DNA of 64,000 nucleotides from Halictus rubicundus (GCF_050948215.1 NC_135152.1:806001-870000), one strand, 5' to 3'; positions 1 to 10,680 are shown, counted from the stretch's first letter. Translations and numbers: made by a program. The notes: generated from the sequence alone by a model not told the origin.

Positions 1-106
1 GTCGATAACTGTTTCATCACCGATTTGCCCACTAGAATAGGAGTGGTGAACCAGTCGATGCCTGTTTCATCACCGATTTGCTCACTACTATAGGATGGGT
101 AAGCGG
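1..106. repeat. Two-unit direct repeat, 53-bp period
   Basis: Unit 1 starts at position 1 and unit 2 at position 54. Both carry the shared core TGTTTCATCACCGATTTG followed by a related CACTA..ATAGGA stretch. The array may continue to the left of the window. No coding potential was seen in it. Confidence 0.7.
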
Positions 107-1157
107 AAGGTATTGGGAAGTCGGCCCTCGTAACATTTAAATATTATTGATACACCTCGAGCGGTAAAGGTGTATCTATGTGGGAAATGCTAGTTACTGG
201 AATTCAAAAGGATGTGGAAATGAGTTTGAAGACTCGTATGTTTGACAATAATATAATATAAAAGTAATAGGGATCTACAATTGTGTAGTGTGAAGTATTA
301 TCGCGGATACTAAGTTCCGTTGCTCTCGGTTTTAACGCACTGAGAAATGCGGGGGTTATGTTAACTAATTTGCCTTGAAAACGGAGGTAGCGGTTAAAGA
401 ATTGATTCGAAAAGGACTATAACCCGATCTCACGACGCGTATTGCTCGGTTTTCAGCTTCAAACTAACCCGTTCATGAGCAAACTTGGACCCTTTATATA
501 GTCCGATTTTGTTTAAAAAGAAGACAGTGGGCGTATGGAAAAATCTGGAAGGCATACCTCCAAATTTTTCCATATGCATGCACTTTTCCCTAATGGCGTA
601 ATTGTTTATCATGGTATATGGCCTGGACCTCCTGCAGGGAAAAACATGGTTTCAAGAAGGGAGTAAGAGACTCACGTAAACAGAGTCTCCGTACGTAACA
701 AAACTTTGAAAGAAAAGTGGGAAGGGAATTTTAAAACAGAAATGAAAAACAAATAGGAATTTATTTCAAGTACCAGTCATATTTGAAGAAAGCAGTCGTG
801 TCGGTATTCAATTACAGGAGGGAAAAGGTTATGCTATGTAATCATCTTGCAGTCCGAGATCATGCTCAAATCTCGCATGGTAACCATTCTTAAGTCGCAC
901 TCTTCTTCCATAGCCTTTCTTTTCTTTTCTTCGTCCTTCGTTCTGTGTACCCGTGCGCAATTACTAATTATTACCGTGTAATTATCTAACATTAGACCAA
1001 CGTTGTGTTCCGTCCTACGTGCGTGTGCAGTTCGCATATCAGAGTGGAATACATTATTCACGATTCACGTTTCTTTTCTGGTTGTGCAACGCTTTGTAAT
1101 TTCTGCGACTCTCCGGTACCTACATATGTTTTTACCTGCGCGATAATACCCAATAAC
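107..1157. other. Unique non-coding stretch
   Basis: No reading frame here has codon structure or motifs that I trust. The open frames are short, and I recognise no transposon protein. A moderately GC-rich patch near 880-1060 could be regulatory or transcribed but gives no protein signal. Confidence 0.4.
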
Positions 1158-1159
1158 TA

Positions 1160-1360
1160 GACTGCGGATCTTAAAAGACTGCGGAAAATAAAAATTCTTT
1201 ACATTAATTGTAAGAACCACAAGCTAAATGACAATGTATTTCTTCTTTTAATAGTTTTAATAAGTAGAAAATAATGCAACAACATCCTTAAAACTTTGTA
1301 ATGTCTACATAGTTTTGTATTGAATGCATGTATTGCTACAAATGCATATAATCCGCAGTC
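1160..1360. mobile_element. MITE with GACTGCGGAT ends, TA target
   Basis: The ends are GACTGCGGAT and ATCCGCAGTC, each flanked by TA, so this looks like a non-autonomous Tc1/mariner-superfamily element of about 200 bp. Diverged relatives with the same end and the internal pieces 'ttataacaaaaat' and 'aatttaaacacagtga' occur at about 12096-12250, 30291-30486, 35741-35938 and 50205-50240. Confidence 0.6.
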
Positions 1361-1505
1361 TACTAATAACCACATGCACCACCATTTCTGATAAATATTT
1401 GGTCTCTCATTAAAATATTTAGTATTTCTACTCTAGATACATTTTACTTTAGACATTTTTGGCGAATAGTCATAAGCTACAATTGACTCATTTTATAACT
1501 CTGTA

Positions 1506-1871
1506 CAGTGGCGGGTTTAAGGGGAGGCTATAGGGGCTATAACTCAGAGCGGCAAATTTTTGGAAAAATACCAAAGGCACAATTCACAAATTTAAAAATA
1601 AAAATAACGTTTTAATGACGTATGAAATTACAAGAAATCGTTTAAAGTCTGGGGAGAAGGGGTGCAGAATGCAAGTACCTAACACTCCTCATATCTGAAA
1701 AATAGGTTGAACAAAATTAAGGTAGTATTAATAATGATTTTGTGTTTCGTGCTATTGATAATCCTATGGGGAGAAAACGTAAAAGGGAGCGAGCGAGGAG
1801 GAAGTTGGCTCTTTAAGGAGAAGTAGGTGTAGCGGTAGCCCCTAGGCGGCAGTTGTATAAATCCGTCATTG
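1506..1871. mobile_element. hAT-type MITE with 8-bp duplication
   Basis: The left end CAGTGGCGGGTTTA pairs with the right end, whose reverse complement begins CAATGACGGATTTA; both also share a CCTA.AGGGGCTA block inside. Flanks are actctgta (1498-1505) and actctgat (1872-1879), 6 of 8 identical, as expected for an old 8-bp hAT target-site duplication. It has no transposase. Confidence 0.6.
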
Positions 1872-1879
1872 ACTCTGAT

Positions 1880-2620
1880 ATATTTTAATAAATCTATACA
1901 TAAGACATACATTAATAAGGTAATAATAAGATGTATTTAAAAAATCGATTGTCAGAATGAAATACTAGGTATAGAAAAGAACTTTAAAATTTACAATAGA
2001 AAAGTTATTCAAGTTGTGCGATTCTTTGGTCATTATGGTTGATCACACATCATTTAACAAATTTTACGACAAGACTTAATGAACTTTGAAAATAAAAACA
2101 AAAATGATTTTACGAATAAAACAATTAAGTACAGAAGTGGTACAATACTTCGAAATTGAAAAAAAAATAACGAGAAATTTTTCTCCTTATAGAGAAGTAG
2201 TTTCCGTTGAACAGGAAAATACTTTAATTGAATATTTGTTAAGAACTTCCCAAATTTTCCATGTTCTGTGTCCAAAAGATGATAATATTAAGATAATAAT
2301 TTTATTGTGGTATAAAATGGATATATTTTTACTTTTTGTTAAAGAGAAGCCAAGATTATTGTACAATTTATCGTTTAAGCTCGCAGAATTTTAAAACCTC
2401 TTTGATTTGTTTAATATAATGCCCCAATATTGTATGATGAAAACAATTAATTTAATAAGCATCTGTTAATTTAAAAATAATTTGGCCCCGCACACAAGAC
2501 GAAAAGTCCATTTTCACTTGACTAATATTTTGTGCCATAACATTATCAATAAAAAACCTATGTTAAAGTAAAGTATGATAGTTATAAGCTATAACTTATG
2601 CAAGAAGAAAAAGATATCTC
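1880..2620. other. AT-rich stretch, nothing recognised
   Basis: Highly AT-rich sequence with overlapping open frames on both strands at about 2054-2394. Their composition (Lys, Ile, Phe and Asn runs) is what random AT-rich DNA gives. No motif supports a gene. Confidence 0.4.
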
Positions 2621-2669
2621 TAGGCCGTTAATGTTAAAGGTTACATAAGTTTATGTAAAAAACGGCCTA
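2621..2669. repeat. Short palindrome TAGGCCGTT...AACGGCCTA
   Basis: The nine-base ends TAGGCCGTT and AACGGCCTA are perfect inverted repeats, and the interior holds a second inverted pair (acataa/ttatgt). It could be a tiny MITE or a hairpin. Confidence 0.5.
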
Positions 2670-2840
2670 CTTTTAGCCCTGCTCTACAATATTTAGCGGC
2701 ACAAATATCAAAAGTCATAAAATTATAATGGATTTATTGGAAGATTCAGAAAATTATGAGAGAAAAAGTCCCAGAGATATATGTCCAAAACGCGGGTCTA
2801 GCCAGAGACATATATCAGGCAGGAAATACTATTCTTTAGC

Positions 2841-2978
2841 CTCGTACAGACCTGAACATTGCGCCGAACAGTGACCGAAACGCAAAATCGACATTAACTT
2901 CGGAGAACCGAACGGCGCGATTTTGCGTTTCGTCGCTGTTCGGCGCAATGTTCGTCGAAATGTTCAGGTCTGTACGAG
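2841..2978. repeat. Near-perfect hairpin element, 138 bp
   Basis: The left arm starts CTCGTACAGACCTGAACA and the right arm ends with its reverse complement TGTTCAGGTCTGTACGAG. The arms continue through CGCCGAACAG and AAACGCAAAATCG. The right arm carries one 12-base insertion that duplicates part of the arm. It looks like a GC-richer palindromic MITE in an AT-rich setting. No target duplication was found. Confidence 0.65.
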
Positions 2979-2999
2979 ACTTTTGATCCACGCCGAACG

Positions 3000-3457
3000 T
3001 AGAAAAGGACAACGAAGTTCGAGTGGCCTCGGTCGCTGAGGAGTGTACATTACACTATACCGTCGTGTATATCGGTGTGAATCACTACAAATCCAATAAC
3101 AAAACTTCTTTATTTTTCATTACTTTTTAATGGGACTTTCTCCAACATATTCGTGGCATTTTTCTAATTAAAATGACACCAAATATGACACGTTCATTAC
3201 ACAAGTAAATATCATCGAAATGATATCATATTTGCCACGAATATATTGAAAAATGCCACGAATATATTGGTGATAGTCCCATAAAAAAAATAAAGAAATT
3301 TTTTTATTGGATTAGTAGTGGTCTCCTGGACTCACATCAATATACCCGACCCGTATTATGTTACACTCCTCGGCGACCGATGTCTCTCGAGCTTCTGGGC
3401 GCCTCACGGGGTACACCTCGCGGTAGTGGGGATAATCCCGCGACATTTATCAGCCAT
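3000..3457. mobile_element. Palindromic MITE, copy 1 of a local family
   Basis: The two halves are inverted copies. The plus-strand half includes the family core CTTCTTTATTTTTCATTA and ATATTCGTGGCATTTTTC (3105-3165), and its complement returns at 3225-3310. The outer parts share GGTCGCTGAGGAGTGT and CTCCTCGGCGACCGA. Related copies lie at 13701, 16649 and 32835-33990. The core is also distantly similar to the two elements around the exon at 21-23 kb. Confidence 0.55.
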
Positions 3458-3592
3458 GCCGCGGCAACATATATAGAGAATTCACTGTATTGCGGATGTT
3501 CTTGAGTGGACGGAGAGTTTATGGGTCTGATAAAAGTTGTCTGGCAGAGCATAAAGTGGTCGGCCGTACAGATCGTTGGAAAAGAATAGAAA

Positions 3593-3796
3593 ATGGCATA
3601 CGTTTTTCTCGTTCTGGCACTAATCAGTGTCGAGCGGACAACATCGAAAGAAGAAGAGGGGATAGTGACTTTCTTGTTGCGAAGAGGAACATCGTCGTCT
3701 TCTATCGAAAGAAAGCTGTATCGTTTCGAACCGGAGTGTAAACGTAATGGTCTCGGTGTCGTTGGCCACATTGGCCACGCATCGCTGAACGGTTGA
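3593..3796 (+). CDS. Candidate small secreted protein (weak)
   Basis: This is a 67-codon frame. The start lies in the favourable context GAAAATGG. Residues 1-18 are hydrophobic (MAYVFLVLALIS...) and end in small or polar residues, like a signal peptide. The rest is charged, with several dibasic sites (RR near residue 30, KR near 51) of the kind used in peptide precursors. I recognise no family and see no splice partner. An antisense frame of similar length overlaps, so this may be chance. Confidence 0.2.
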   Translation: MAYVFLVLALISVERTTSKEEEGIVTFLLRRGTSSSSIERKLYRFEPECKRNGLGVVGHIGHASLNG

Positions 3797-5138
3797 AATC
3801 AAAGCGCAGTGTAGGTAAACGATTCGATTTCGTGACGTTGGAAACAATGCCGGCAAAAGCCTCTCCGAGTATCGGATAAAAGTCCACTGAGCGTAATGGC
3901 AGCACGAGCAGTCAATTAGCAAATTCTTAGGAAATCGCTTGGCATTGCAGCTGTTGTATGTTCTGCGTGCGTAATTTACACGCGAGGGCGGACTATATTA
4001 TTCGCGCTTACACTTCAGACTCGCACACTGTAATTTATTGAACGAGCCGATGTAGATAACGAAAAAGAAAGGATAACATCATCGTGTGCAATGCCTGGCT
4101 GCCGCGAAGCAGAAATGTTGGCTAACCCAGAAACCCGGTATGAAACGGACCAACAAACAGTCCAGAGCACGTACGTTAGAACGTTTCAGTAAATGTGCTC
4201 CCCGATAATTCATGAATAGCTCTCGGGCGACGATTAAACGAAGCTGATTTTTTCCATGTACACATACATACATGTGTATGTATGTACCTATACGAGGCTC
4301 ACAAATATAAAATTGAAATTTCTTTTATTATACTAACCACTCTACTTTCTACATAACTGGTTACGTGGACCTTTCTATGACTCCAACACAAATAAATGTT
4401 TATTCGATAAAATAAATACTTTAATGCAAAATAGATATTTTCTAGTGTAGTCGACACCTTTGTTTCTACTTGAAATATTAAATTTAAACTGTTGACTATG
4501 CATGTAATTTTGTAGCTGGTAAAGCAAAGGTTCAAAACACATCGAAACAAAAAGTGTAACGATCATGAATAACGTTATTAAGTATAATTTTCAATTTGAT
4601 GTTGCTGAAATCTCTCTCGAGAGAATAAATCGATGATCTTTCGTTTCAGCATTCTGAAAATAAACTATGAAAAAGGAAATTCATATAATTTAAAAATGTG
4701 AAATGCCTCTGAATTCTTCATCGTTTCTTTTCGCAAAAGATCACCACTTCCTCAGTCTACATGTTGGAGCAATCACTGCTTTCGAGAATGGTAAAATAAT
4801 CATAGAAATCATTGAGCAGCCTGTACTAAGGGCAGATATTGAATGACACGGAACAGTGTATGTCGCGACTGGCAGCGCGTATCTCGTGTCAAAACTTTTT
4901 TCCAGCGAGGTCGCACGAAGCATTTGGCCTCAAACTTTCCGTCGCGCCGCGCACCGCCGTGTCGATTCAGATAAAAAATCTGGACGTGAAAAACTTCGTT
5001 GCAAGCTCGGCTGCTCGCTAAACGCTGAAAAACGTTCCTCGATCTTTATATTTTCGGAAAATCGCTCTTAACGCGCTACCGGATCACGACAATTATTTAA
5101 ACGCCGCTACCCAAAATGGGAAAGAAACTTTCTTGCAC
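3797..5138. other. Unique DNA, no gene recognised
   Basis: Mixed composition. A GC-richer patch at about 4840-5070 has open frames on both strands but no domain or signal peptide that I can support. It could be an untranslated exon or a regulatory element. Confidence 0.35.
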
Positions 5139-6110
5139 AGGGTGTCCCGTTTGAAGTGAACCACTCGAATATCTCTGAAACCATTAACAGTAGGCTTACG
5201 CACCACTAAAAGTGACTATTTTACATTACTTTGTAAAAATAAACGAGAATGCGTCTTCTCTAAATTTTTAGCCATTTTTTTTTTTAAGTAATATGTACCC
5301 AAAGAAATAAAGTTCAATACTTTCTCGCGGATGCATTTTTGTTGTCTCAATGATCGTAAATTGAAAATACTGGCACGCGGTGACTTTGTCGCGTCCCATA
5401 AACTTATTGATAATGATATCGAAAAATGTTTCAAACAAGAAATATATTGTTTCGAAGAGGGCACATTTCTGTGTTAATAGCTTTCTCTGTTTTTGTAAAT
5501 GGAAGAGTAGAGGGTATATGAAGGCCACTTTCCATTTTTTCTATGAAACCATGCATGTTGTAATACACCAATCCATGCAGTTCATTATTCCCTACAAACA
5601 GTGATTAACTTTCTTATATCGAAAACCCATTAGTTTATGTGATATTGCATTTAGTATAGATTACTTAACATACACAATAAACATACTGGGAACTAAATGT
5701 TAATAAATTCTACTGATATGTAGTCCACGAATAAGGTAATAATGTTTAATCACTCCATAAAAACAACATAACTTATGGGTACTTCTAAATATTACGAAAT
5801 GGTACACAATACTCATGTAACTTGTACCATGAAGTTAGAAAGCTGATTAGAATCCATAAGGTCACTGTCACTGTCTCACAAGTATTTGAACATGTAACGA
5901 ACATAGACTGCTTCCAATCTAAAATTTGAATTTCGTTTTTAGGAAAAGTACTCCTTCATATTAGCGATAGGGCAAAGATGTAGAGGGACTTTTATCGTCA
6001 CAGTCTCTGTAGAATGTCACTGTGACAAAAGAAAATTTTTATCTTTATTTTTTCAAGGTTATTTCAAAGTCACTTCATGTTTTTTTAATGGAACGCACGA
6101 AAGTACAGAA
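5139..6110. repeat. Possible DD41D-type element remnant
   Basis: The tip CAGGGTGTCCCGTTTG at about 5139 is like the ends of the DD41D elements later in the window. The block TTCAAGGTTATTTC...TTTTTTTAATGGAA at 6053-6095 matches their conserved subterminal block. No transposase remains between them, and the other tip was not found. Confidence 0.35.
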
Positions 6111-7175
6111 AAAAGAACAAGTGCAGCGCATGTCTTTGTGTTGGAGTATACACCGAAATGCACTACAGTGAGCGAAATTCGTTTAAACGCACGTAATAAA
6201 ATAAGGATTTTGGGGCTAAAGGTGCAAAATTTTATCAAGAAGCATATAATAATAACTGAGGATTACAAATATATTTATGTACGATTTCCCTATTTTCACG
6301 ATGTTGCGATCGAATTAAGTAATCGATCTACGCGGGCAGGGATCAATTAATGAGCAGACTCGCAACGAACATATACTATGATTTAATGAAAAATAAAATG
6401 ATGGAACAAAGATTGGGTACAACGATACAACCGTACACGGCGACGACCGACGCGAGACTCTGTCGATCGTCTCTCCTTCACATTTTTTATCGACGTTGTT
6501 CGATTGTCTTTTGTTTGTTCTTCGCGGGAAGCGCGTTTCGCCTGTTTTTCGCTGGAATCTAGACATCCCACATTTATATACTATATATGTTGTATTTAAT
6601 AAAATTTGTACATATGTATTTACCTAAACATTTATGCAAAAATTTTTACAAACAAAACCATATTTTTCGTGCGAAATTCGTTTAAACGCAATGCTCTTCA
6701 TTCTCAAATATTGAGAGAAATTATAAGGGTAAGTGTATAATTTAAAAAGTGATCATAAAGGTATTGTTATCGCGTATTTCTAATTAAGTCATACTTTTTA
6801 TTTGATGTAAAAGAAAAAATAGCGAAAGGGAAATATTTAAATGAAGCTGAAAAGTCAGTAATTATGACTTTTAAAAAAAGGGGGGGGGGGAATCGAATCG
6901 AAAAATTGGACTGGAAATGAAATGTTCCGAGTCCGTAGTGCGAAATTTTTTGAAACTTGGAGAAAATTACGGGAAAAAATATGCTACAGAAGGCAATACA
7001 AAAATAACAAAACGAGAACAAAACACAATCATAAGTAAAGTGACAAAAAACAAATTAGTTGCACGTCAAATTGTTAGTAAATTGCAATTGCCAATAACTG
7101 CGAGACGTGTACAACGAATTTAGCATAACGCACCAAACTTTGTTTTTAAAAACCCCCAAAGAAAACAGATGTTAA

Positions 7176-7829
7176 CCACTTCGTTCTCACGGACGTGTTA
7201 TCACGCGACGTCGATACCGTTCGTATAAGGTCACAGACGTGTTATGACGCGCCGCCGATACTGTTCGTGCAGATCACAGGCGCGTTATCACGCGACGCAA
7301 TTTCGCTTCCGCGGTGCCACGGACGTGTAAACACGCGGGCTTGTCTTTGCTCAGTCTGAGGACACCGCTTATTTTTATGTCGTTTCAGTTAGTTCTGGTT
7401 TAAGTGTGCGTTGTGTATGGTGCAAAATAAAATGTATCCGCAAAGAAACAAGATATTATTGTGAAAATTGTGATGTTGCGTTATGTGTAGTTCCATGTTT
7501 CGAATTATATCACACACAGAAACAATAAATTTAAAATATCCTGAAATCAATGTTTTTATTTAACTATACCGTTCCCAGAATTAATAATTTTTTGAATTAA
7601 AGCACTTAATCTAATAAAGAAACACGCGAGATATGTCGTGTGTAGCATCGTACGAACGGCATTGCGTCGCGTATTTACACGTCCGTGGCACCGCGGAAGC
7701 GAAATTGCGTCGCGTGATAACGCGTCTGTGATCTGTACGAACAGTATCGGCGGCGCGTCATAACACGTCTGTGACCTTATACGAACGGTATCGACGTCGC
7801 GTGATAACACGTCCGTGAGAACGAAGTGG
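7176..7829 (+). mobile_element. piggyBac-type mini-element, TTAA target
   Basis: The element is flanked by TTAA at 7172-7175 and 7830-7833. Its ends are CCACTTCGTTCTCACGG and the exact complement. The inverted repeats are long (about 165 bp each, 7176-7342 and 7667-7829) and contain a roughly 50-bp repeated motif ACGTGTTATCACGCGACG in three to four variants. The unique centre keeps the C-terminal coding end of a piggyBac transposase. It is an internally deleted derivative inserted in the Tc1 transposase. Confidence 0.8.
7406..7528 (+). pseudogene. piggyBac C-terminal cysteine-rich domain remnant
   Basis: Forty codons followed by a stop read VRCVWCK..., then TRYYCENCDVALCVVPCF and ELYHT. The spacing of the cysteines and the histidine (C-x2-C, YC-x2-C-x4-C-x3-CF-x4-H) is that of the PHD/RING-like cysteine-rich domain that ends piggyBac transposases and binds their subterminal DNA. 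The DDD catalytic core is absent, so this is a truncated relic. No start codon of its own is obvious, and expression would need an upstream promoter. Confidence 0.7.
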
Positions 7830-8711
7830 TTAAAGGAACATTATAAAGCTAGTCGGCTACAATTTGCAAAAAATCACATGCACTGGACCGACGAACGGAC
7901 TAGAGTCATCTTTTCCGATGAGAAAAAGTTTAATTTAGATGGTCCAGACGGATGTTCCTGATATTGGCATGATCTCTGTCAAAAAAATGCTTTTTCTTCA
8001 TTTGGAAAATTAAAACTTTGTTTCGTATCCACCAAAATGAATTTGGAAACCTACATAGACATGATCGCTGGAGTGTTAATCCCATTTTTAGAAAATATAG
8101 TTGGTGAAAATGAATTTATATTTCAGCAAGACAACGCAGCGATTCACGTTTCAAAGTATTCCTGTGATTGCTTTCAAGCACGGAACATTCCTATGATGGA
8201 ATGGCCACTATGTAACCCTGATATGTACCCCATATAAAATTTATGGAGCACACTGGTAAGAAAAGTATATGCCAATGGCCATCAATTCGCCAATGCTGAC
8301 AGTTTAAAAGAAGAAATTAAACGCTTCTGGGAAGAGATTTCCAATAGTGTCATAAAAATTTTTGCACAAATGTTTAGGTAAATATATATGTACAAATCTT
8401 ATAATATATAAATATATTTATAATTTTCAGTTATTATTATATGCTTCTTGTTAAAATTTTAAACCTTTAATCGAATTTCGCTCATTGTAGTATGCGGAAA
8501 AGGAAAGGTCTTTTGACCTGCGTTTTATTGCACGTCGAGTGCCGCCATTTTTCCATACTAAATGGCCTAAGGGGGAATAAAGCAAATATTCAAGTCAGTC
8601 GGTCCGTGCCAGCCTACCAAGCAAATGACACGGTTCATTAAGCGTATATAATTCAGTGTTAACATTAAAAGACAGTTGCTAAATATTTCTGACATTCGTG
8701 TAAAGTATTAA

Positions 8712-8949
8712 CCCTTAGCACTCGAATGGCTATTGTAAAACGCCACTAAAAAATGCCGTATCATTATTCAAAATATTTTTTATATTATCAAATTTGTTCG
8801 TATTCAATAAATTATTAAACATTTCAGTATTGTGCGAGTAAATTGCACCATTTTCGTATGTATACCATGAAAAAATATATAGAAAGGAAATATTCTAGGT
8901 CGGAAGAAATGTTTCGTTTTGAAGTTGAAATAGCTTCGAATGCAAAGGG
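8712..8949. mobile_element. TTAA-flanked piggyBac-type MITE
   Basis: TTAA lies at 8708-8711 and 8950-8953. The ends are CCCTTAGCACTCGAA and TTCGAATGCAAAGGG, which are imperfect inverted repeats (CCCTT.GCA.TCGAA). The 238-bp AT-rich interior has no coding. Confidence 0.75.
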
Positions 8950-9154
8950 TTAATATATTGTGTTATATGCAAATATTTTATTCACACGTGAACAACGTTT
9001 ATTTTATTGTACTATACTCTTTGAATAAACCTCCAGTATTGAAAAACATATTCAATCTCACAACCTATTATCCCAACACTTTTAAATGACCTTGAGGTAA
9101 TCCAAGATTGCAAAAATGAATAACTTTTAAAACAGACAAGAATCGGTCTTACCA

Positions 9155-9731
9155 GTATGTTTCACATTTCTTGTTCAAAATGTCCACCTTCAGCTCTTAT
9201 GCATTGTTGTAAGCTGTTGCGAAATGAGCGGTTGATCGCAAGTGTAATCGATTTCTTTTTGTATTGCGACACATGCATTAATAATTCTTTGTTTCATGTT
9301 GTCTCGTATCGTTGGCCGTGTTTCGTAAACAATATCTTTTAAATGTCCCCATAAAAAGCAATCTAAAGCCGTTGAATCTGATGACCTTGCCAGTCAGTTT
9401 ACTGATCCACCGCACCCGATCCATCGATTTGGAAAAATATCATTTAGATTTTTTCTTACTATTAACACTAGAACTGCCGAGCCCTAAACGTGACTTACAC
9501 TTATCCCTTTAAAATAACAGCAAGATTGAATTTGCTCAGGTTTCATACGATTTTTATGGTAACATGTACTCCAAAGAAGAGATATGTTAAAAATTTCTCG
9601 TGAAAACGTTTTCATAGTTTCAGTAATCGTGAAAGAAGAAATCATCCACCAGTCATTTTGACTGGTTCGGTAGTTCTAGTGTTAAAACAGATGTAATGAG
9701 GTGGAGTACCATCATCTTGGGACCATGCATT
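9155..9731 (-). pseudogene. DD41D mariner-like transposase C-terminal fragment
   Basis: The minus strand reads QNAWSQDDGTPPHYI at 9731-9686. A 216-bp TTAA element then interrupts it, and coding resumes with NDIFPNRWIGCGG, SDSTALDCFLWGHLKD, NACVAIQKEIDYT to about 9155. These match the second catalytic Asp block, the third Asp block (LD-x2-LWG) and the C-terminus of the DD41D copies at 41, 46 and 49 kb. Substitutions and stops show that it is dead. The N-terminal half was not found upstream. Confidence 0.65.
9466..9681. mobile_element. TTAA-flanked MITE nested in transposase
   Basis: TTAA lies at 9462-9465 and 9682-9685. The ends CACTAGAACTGCCGA and TCGGTAGTTCTAGTG are 15-bp inverted repeats with one mismatch. 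The 216-bp element splits a DD41D transposase relic, so it is the younger insertion. Confidence 0.8.
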
Positions 9732-9929
9732 TTGAAATATGTGCAAATATTGGACTACTCAAGGTCATTGAAATCGACGTAGATCCTTATTCTGAATAAT
9801 TTCTACAGTTCTTTTTTAATTTCTATTGGTCGAAATTGCGAAGAAAAAGTGAACGTCACGATTTATGCCAGTAATGAATTTAGGACATGCATTTTGTAAA
9901 GTTCTAAGTAAGTTATATCAGTTAAGATA

Positions 9930-10249
9930 TACCTTAAAAGGGGCAATTCCTAAGGTCATTTGAAGTAACTTTTTTCTTTGCGAAAATGTTTTTCAAGAAA
10001 AACGCAGACCAATCATAATGCGGCTACAGCGGACGGATTCCGGTTCGGTCAATGCCAACGCCACGCTCAGCGGGACCTCTCACCGAATTCACAATCCGCC
10101 TGCTATACCCACACTCTGATTGGTCCGTGTTTTTCTTTAATAACTCCTGAACGAAGCCGCAGAGGACATTTTCGAAAAGGAAAAAGTCATTCCAAATAAC
10201 CTCGGAAATTACCCGTTTTAAGGAAGTACAACATTTTTGGGACTTCCTG
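9930..10249. mobile_element. Palindromic MITE with CAGGAAGTCCCAAAAA end
   Basis: The right end is complementary to TACAGGAAGTCCCAAAAATG. The two halves share AATTCC.AAGGTCATTTG, the GAAAATGTTTT.. block and AAAAACGCAGACCAATCA as inverted repeats around a GC-rich centre (10020-10110). The extreme left tip is missing. Relatives lie at 24041-24240 and 29650-29719. Confidence 0.6.
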
Positions 10250-10319
10250 TATACGAATATGAAGTTTCATTGCCATCGGTTGAAGTATAAAAAAGTCATA
10301 AGCATTGAAAAATGTAAAA

Positions 10320-10680
10320 ATCTTTGTATGTAGGATTTGCGATTCGTTTAAATCGCAGTTTCATACAATTTTTGCCAGTTTTAAGCACTTATGATTCATA
10401 AAAAGCTTGATCGATTTTTATGAAACTTTATGCATGTATATATACATAACTTATTTGCAATTAGATGTATAAAAGGCATCTGTATTAAGTTTTCCAAAAC
10501 GTTTACTTTTTTCAAAAAAATTGTTTACACATTACCTAATAAACTAATCCTTCCAACACTTCAAAAAGACTCAATCCGTTTGGTACAATTTTAAAAAAGA
10601 TACTCGTTTTTAAAGTGTAGGAATACTTTTTACTCATTCTAGTACGTAAATGTATATTTATTCCGACCAATTTGGCATTT
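10320..10680. repeat. Diverged half of a palindromic repeat family
   Basis: The string TAATAAACTAATCCTTCCAA and the following TCAATCCGTTTGGT.CAATTTT track the right arm of the palindrome at 15978-16638, which has CTAATAAACTAATCCTTCTAA. A third relative is at 53340-53800. It has no coding. Confidence 0.5.

Larger units (their letters stand above)
6822..8381 (+). pseudogene. Tc1-type DD34E transposase, broken
   Basis: This cut-and-paste transposase relic encodes an N-terminal helix-turn-helix region (6822-7123), where KKRGGG.SNRKIG and VVRNFLKLG are typical Tc1/Tc3 DNA-binding motifs. Coding resumes after the 654-bp insert at about 7834 with LQFAKNHMHW, then IFSDEKKFNLDGPDG (first catalytic Asp) and FQQDNAAIHVSK (second Asp at about 8132). 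The catalytic Glu should follow 34 residues later at NPDMYPI-E-NLW, but that codon is TAA (8235-8237). Another stop sits in the WHD region near 7958. An 11-base G run at 6880-6890 lies in the N-terminal frame. The gene cannot make an active enzyme. Confidence 0.8.
6166..8487 (+). mobile_element. Tc1-type transposon with nested piggyBac insert
   Basis: Ends are TA-CAGTGAGCGAAATTCG on the left (TA at 6164-6165) and the complement of CAATGAGCGAAATTCG on the right (TA at 8488-8489). The terminal repeats continue inward through AAGCATATAATAATAACTGA. A further part of the left repeat (ACATATGTATTTACCTAAAC) reappears at about 6610, so roughly 300 bp at 6290-6575 was probably inserted into the left repeat. 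The transposase reads on the plus strand, and a TTAA element splits it. Confidence 0.8.

Noticed and set aside
2054..2394. Overlapping frames on both strands
   Set aside because: AT-rich composition explains them; the peptides are low-complexity Lys/Ile/Phe sequence.
6880..6890. Homopolymer G run as a programmed frameshift site
   Set aside because: The host frame is a dead transposase, and similar G or C runs at 19985-19996 and 61010-61022 look like ordinary slippage tracts.
8037..8237. 66-codon frame as a separate gene
   Set aside because: It is the central part of the broken Tc1 transposase, ending at the mutated catalytic Glu codon.
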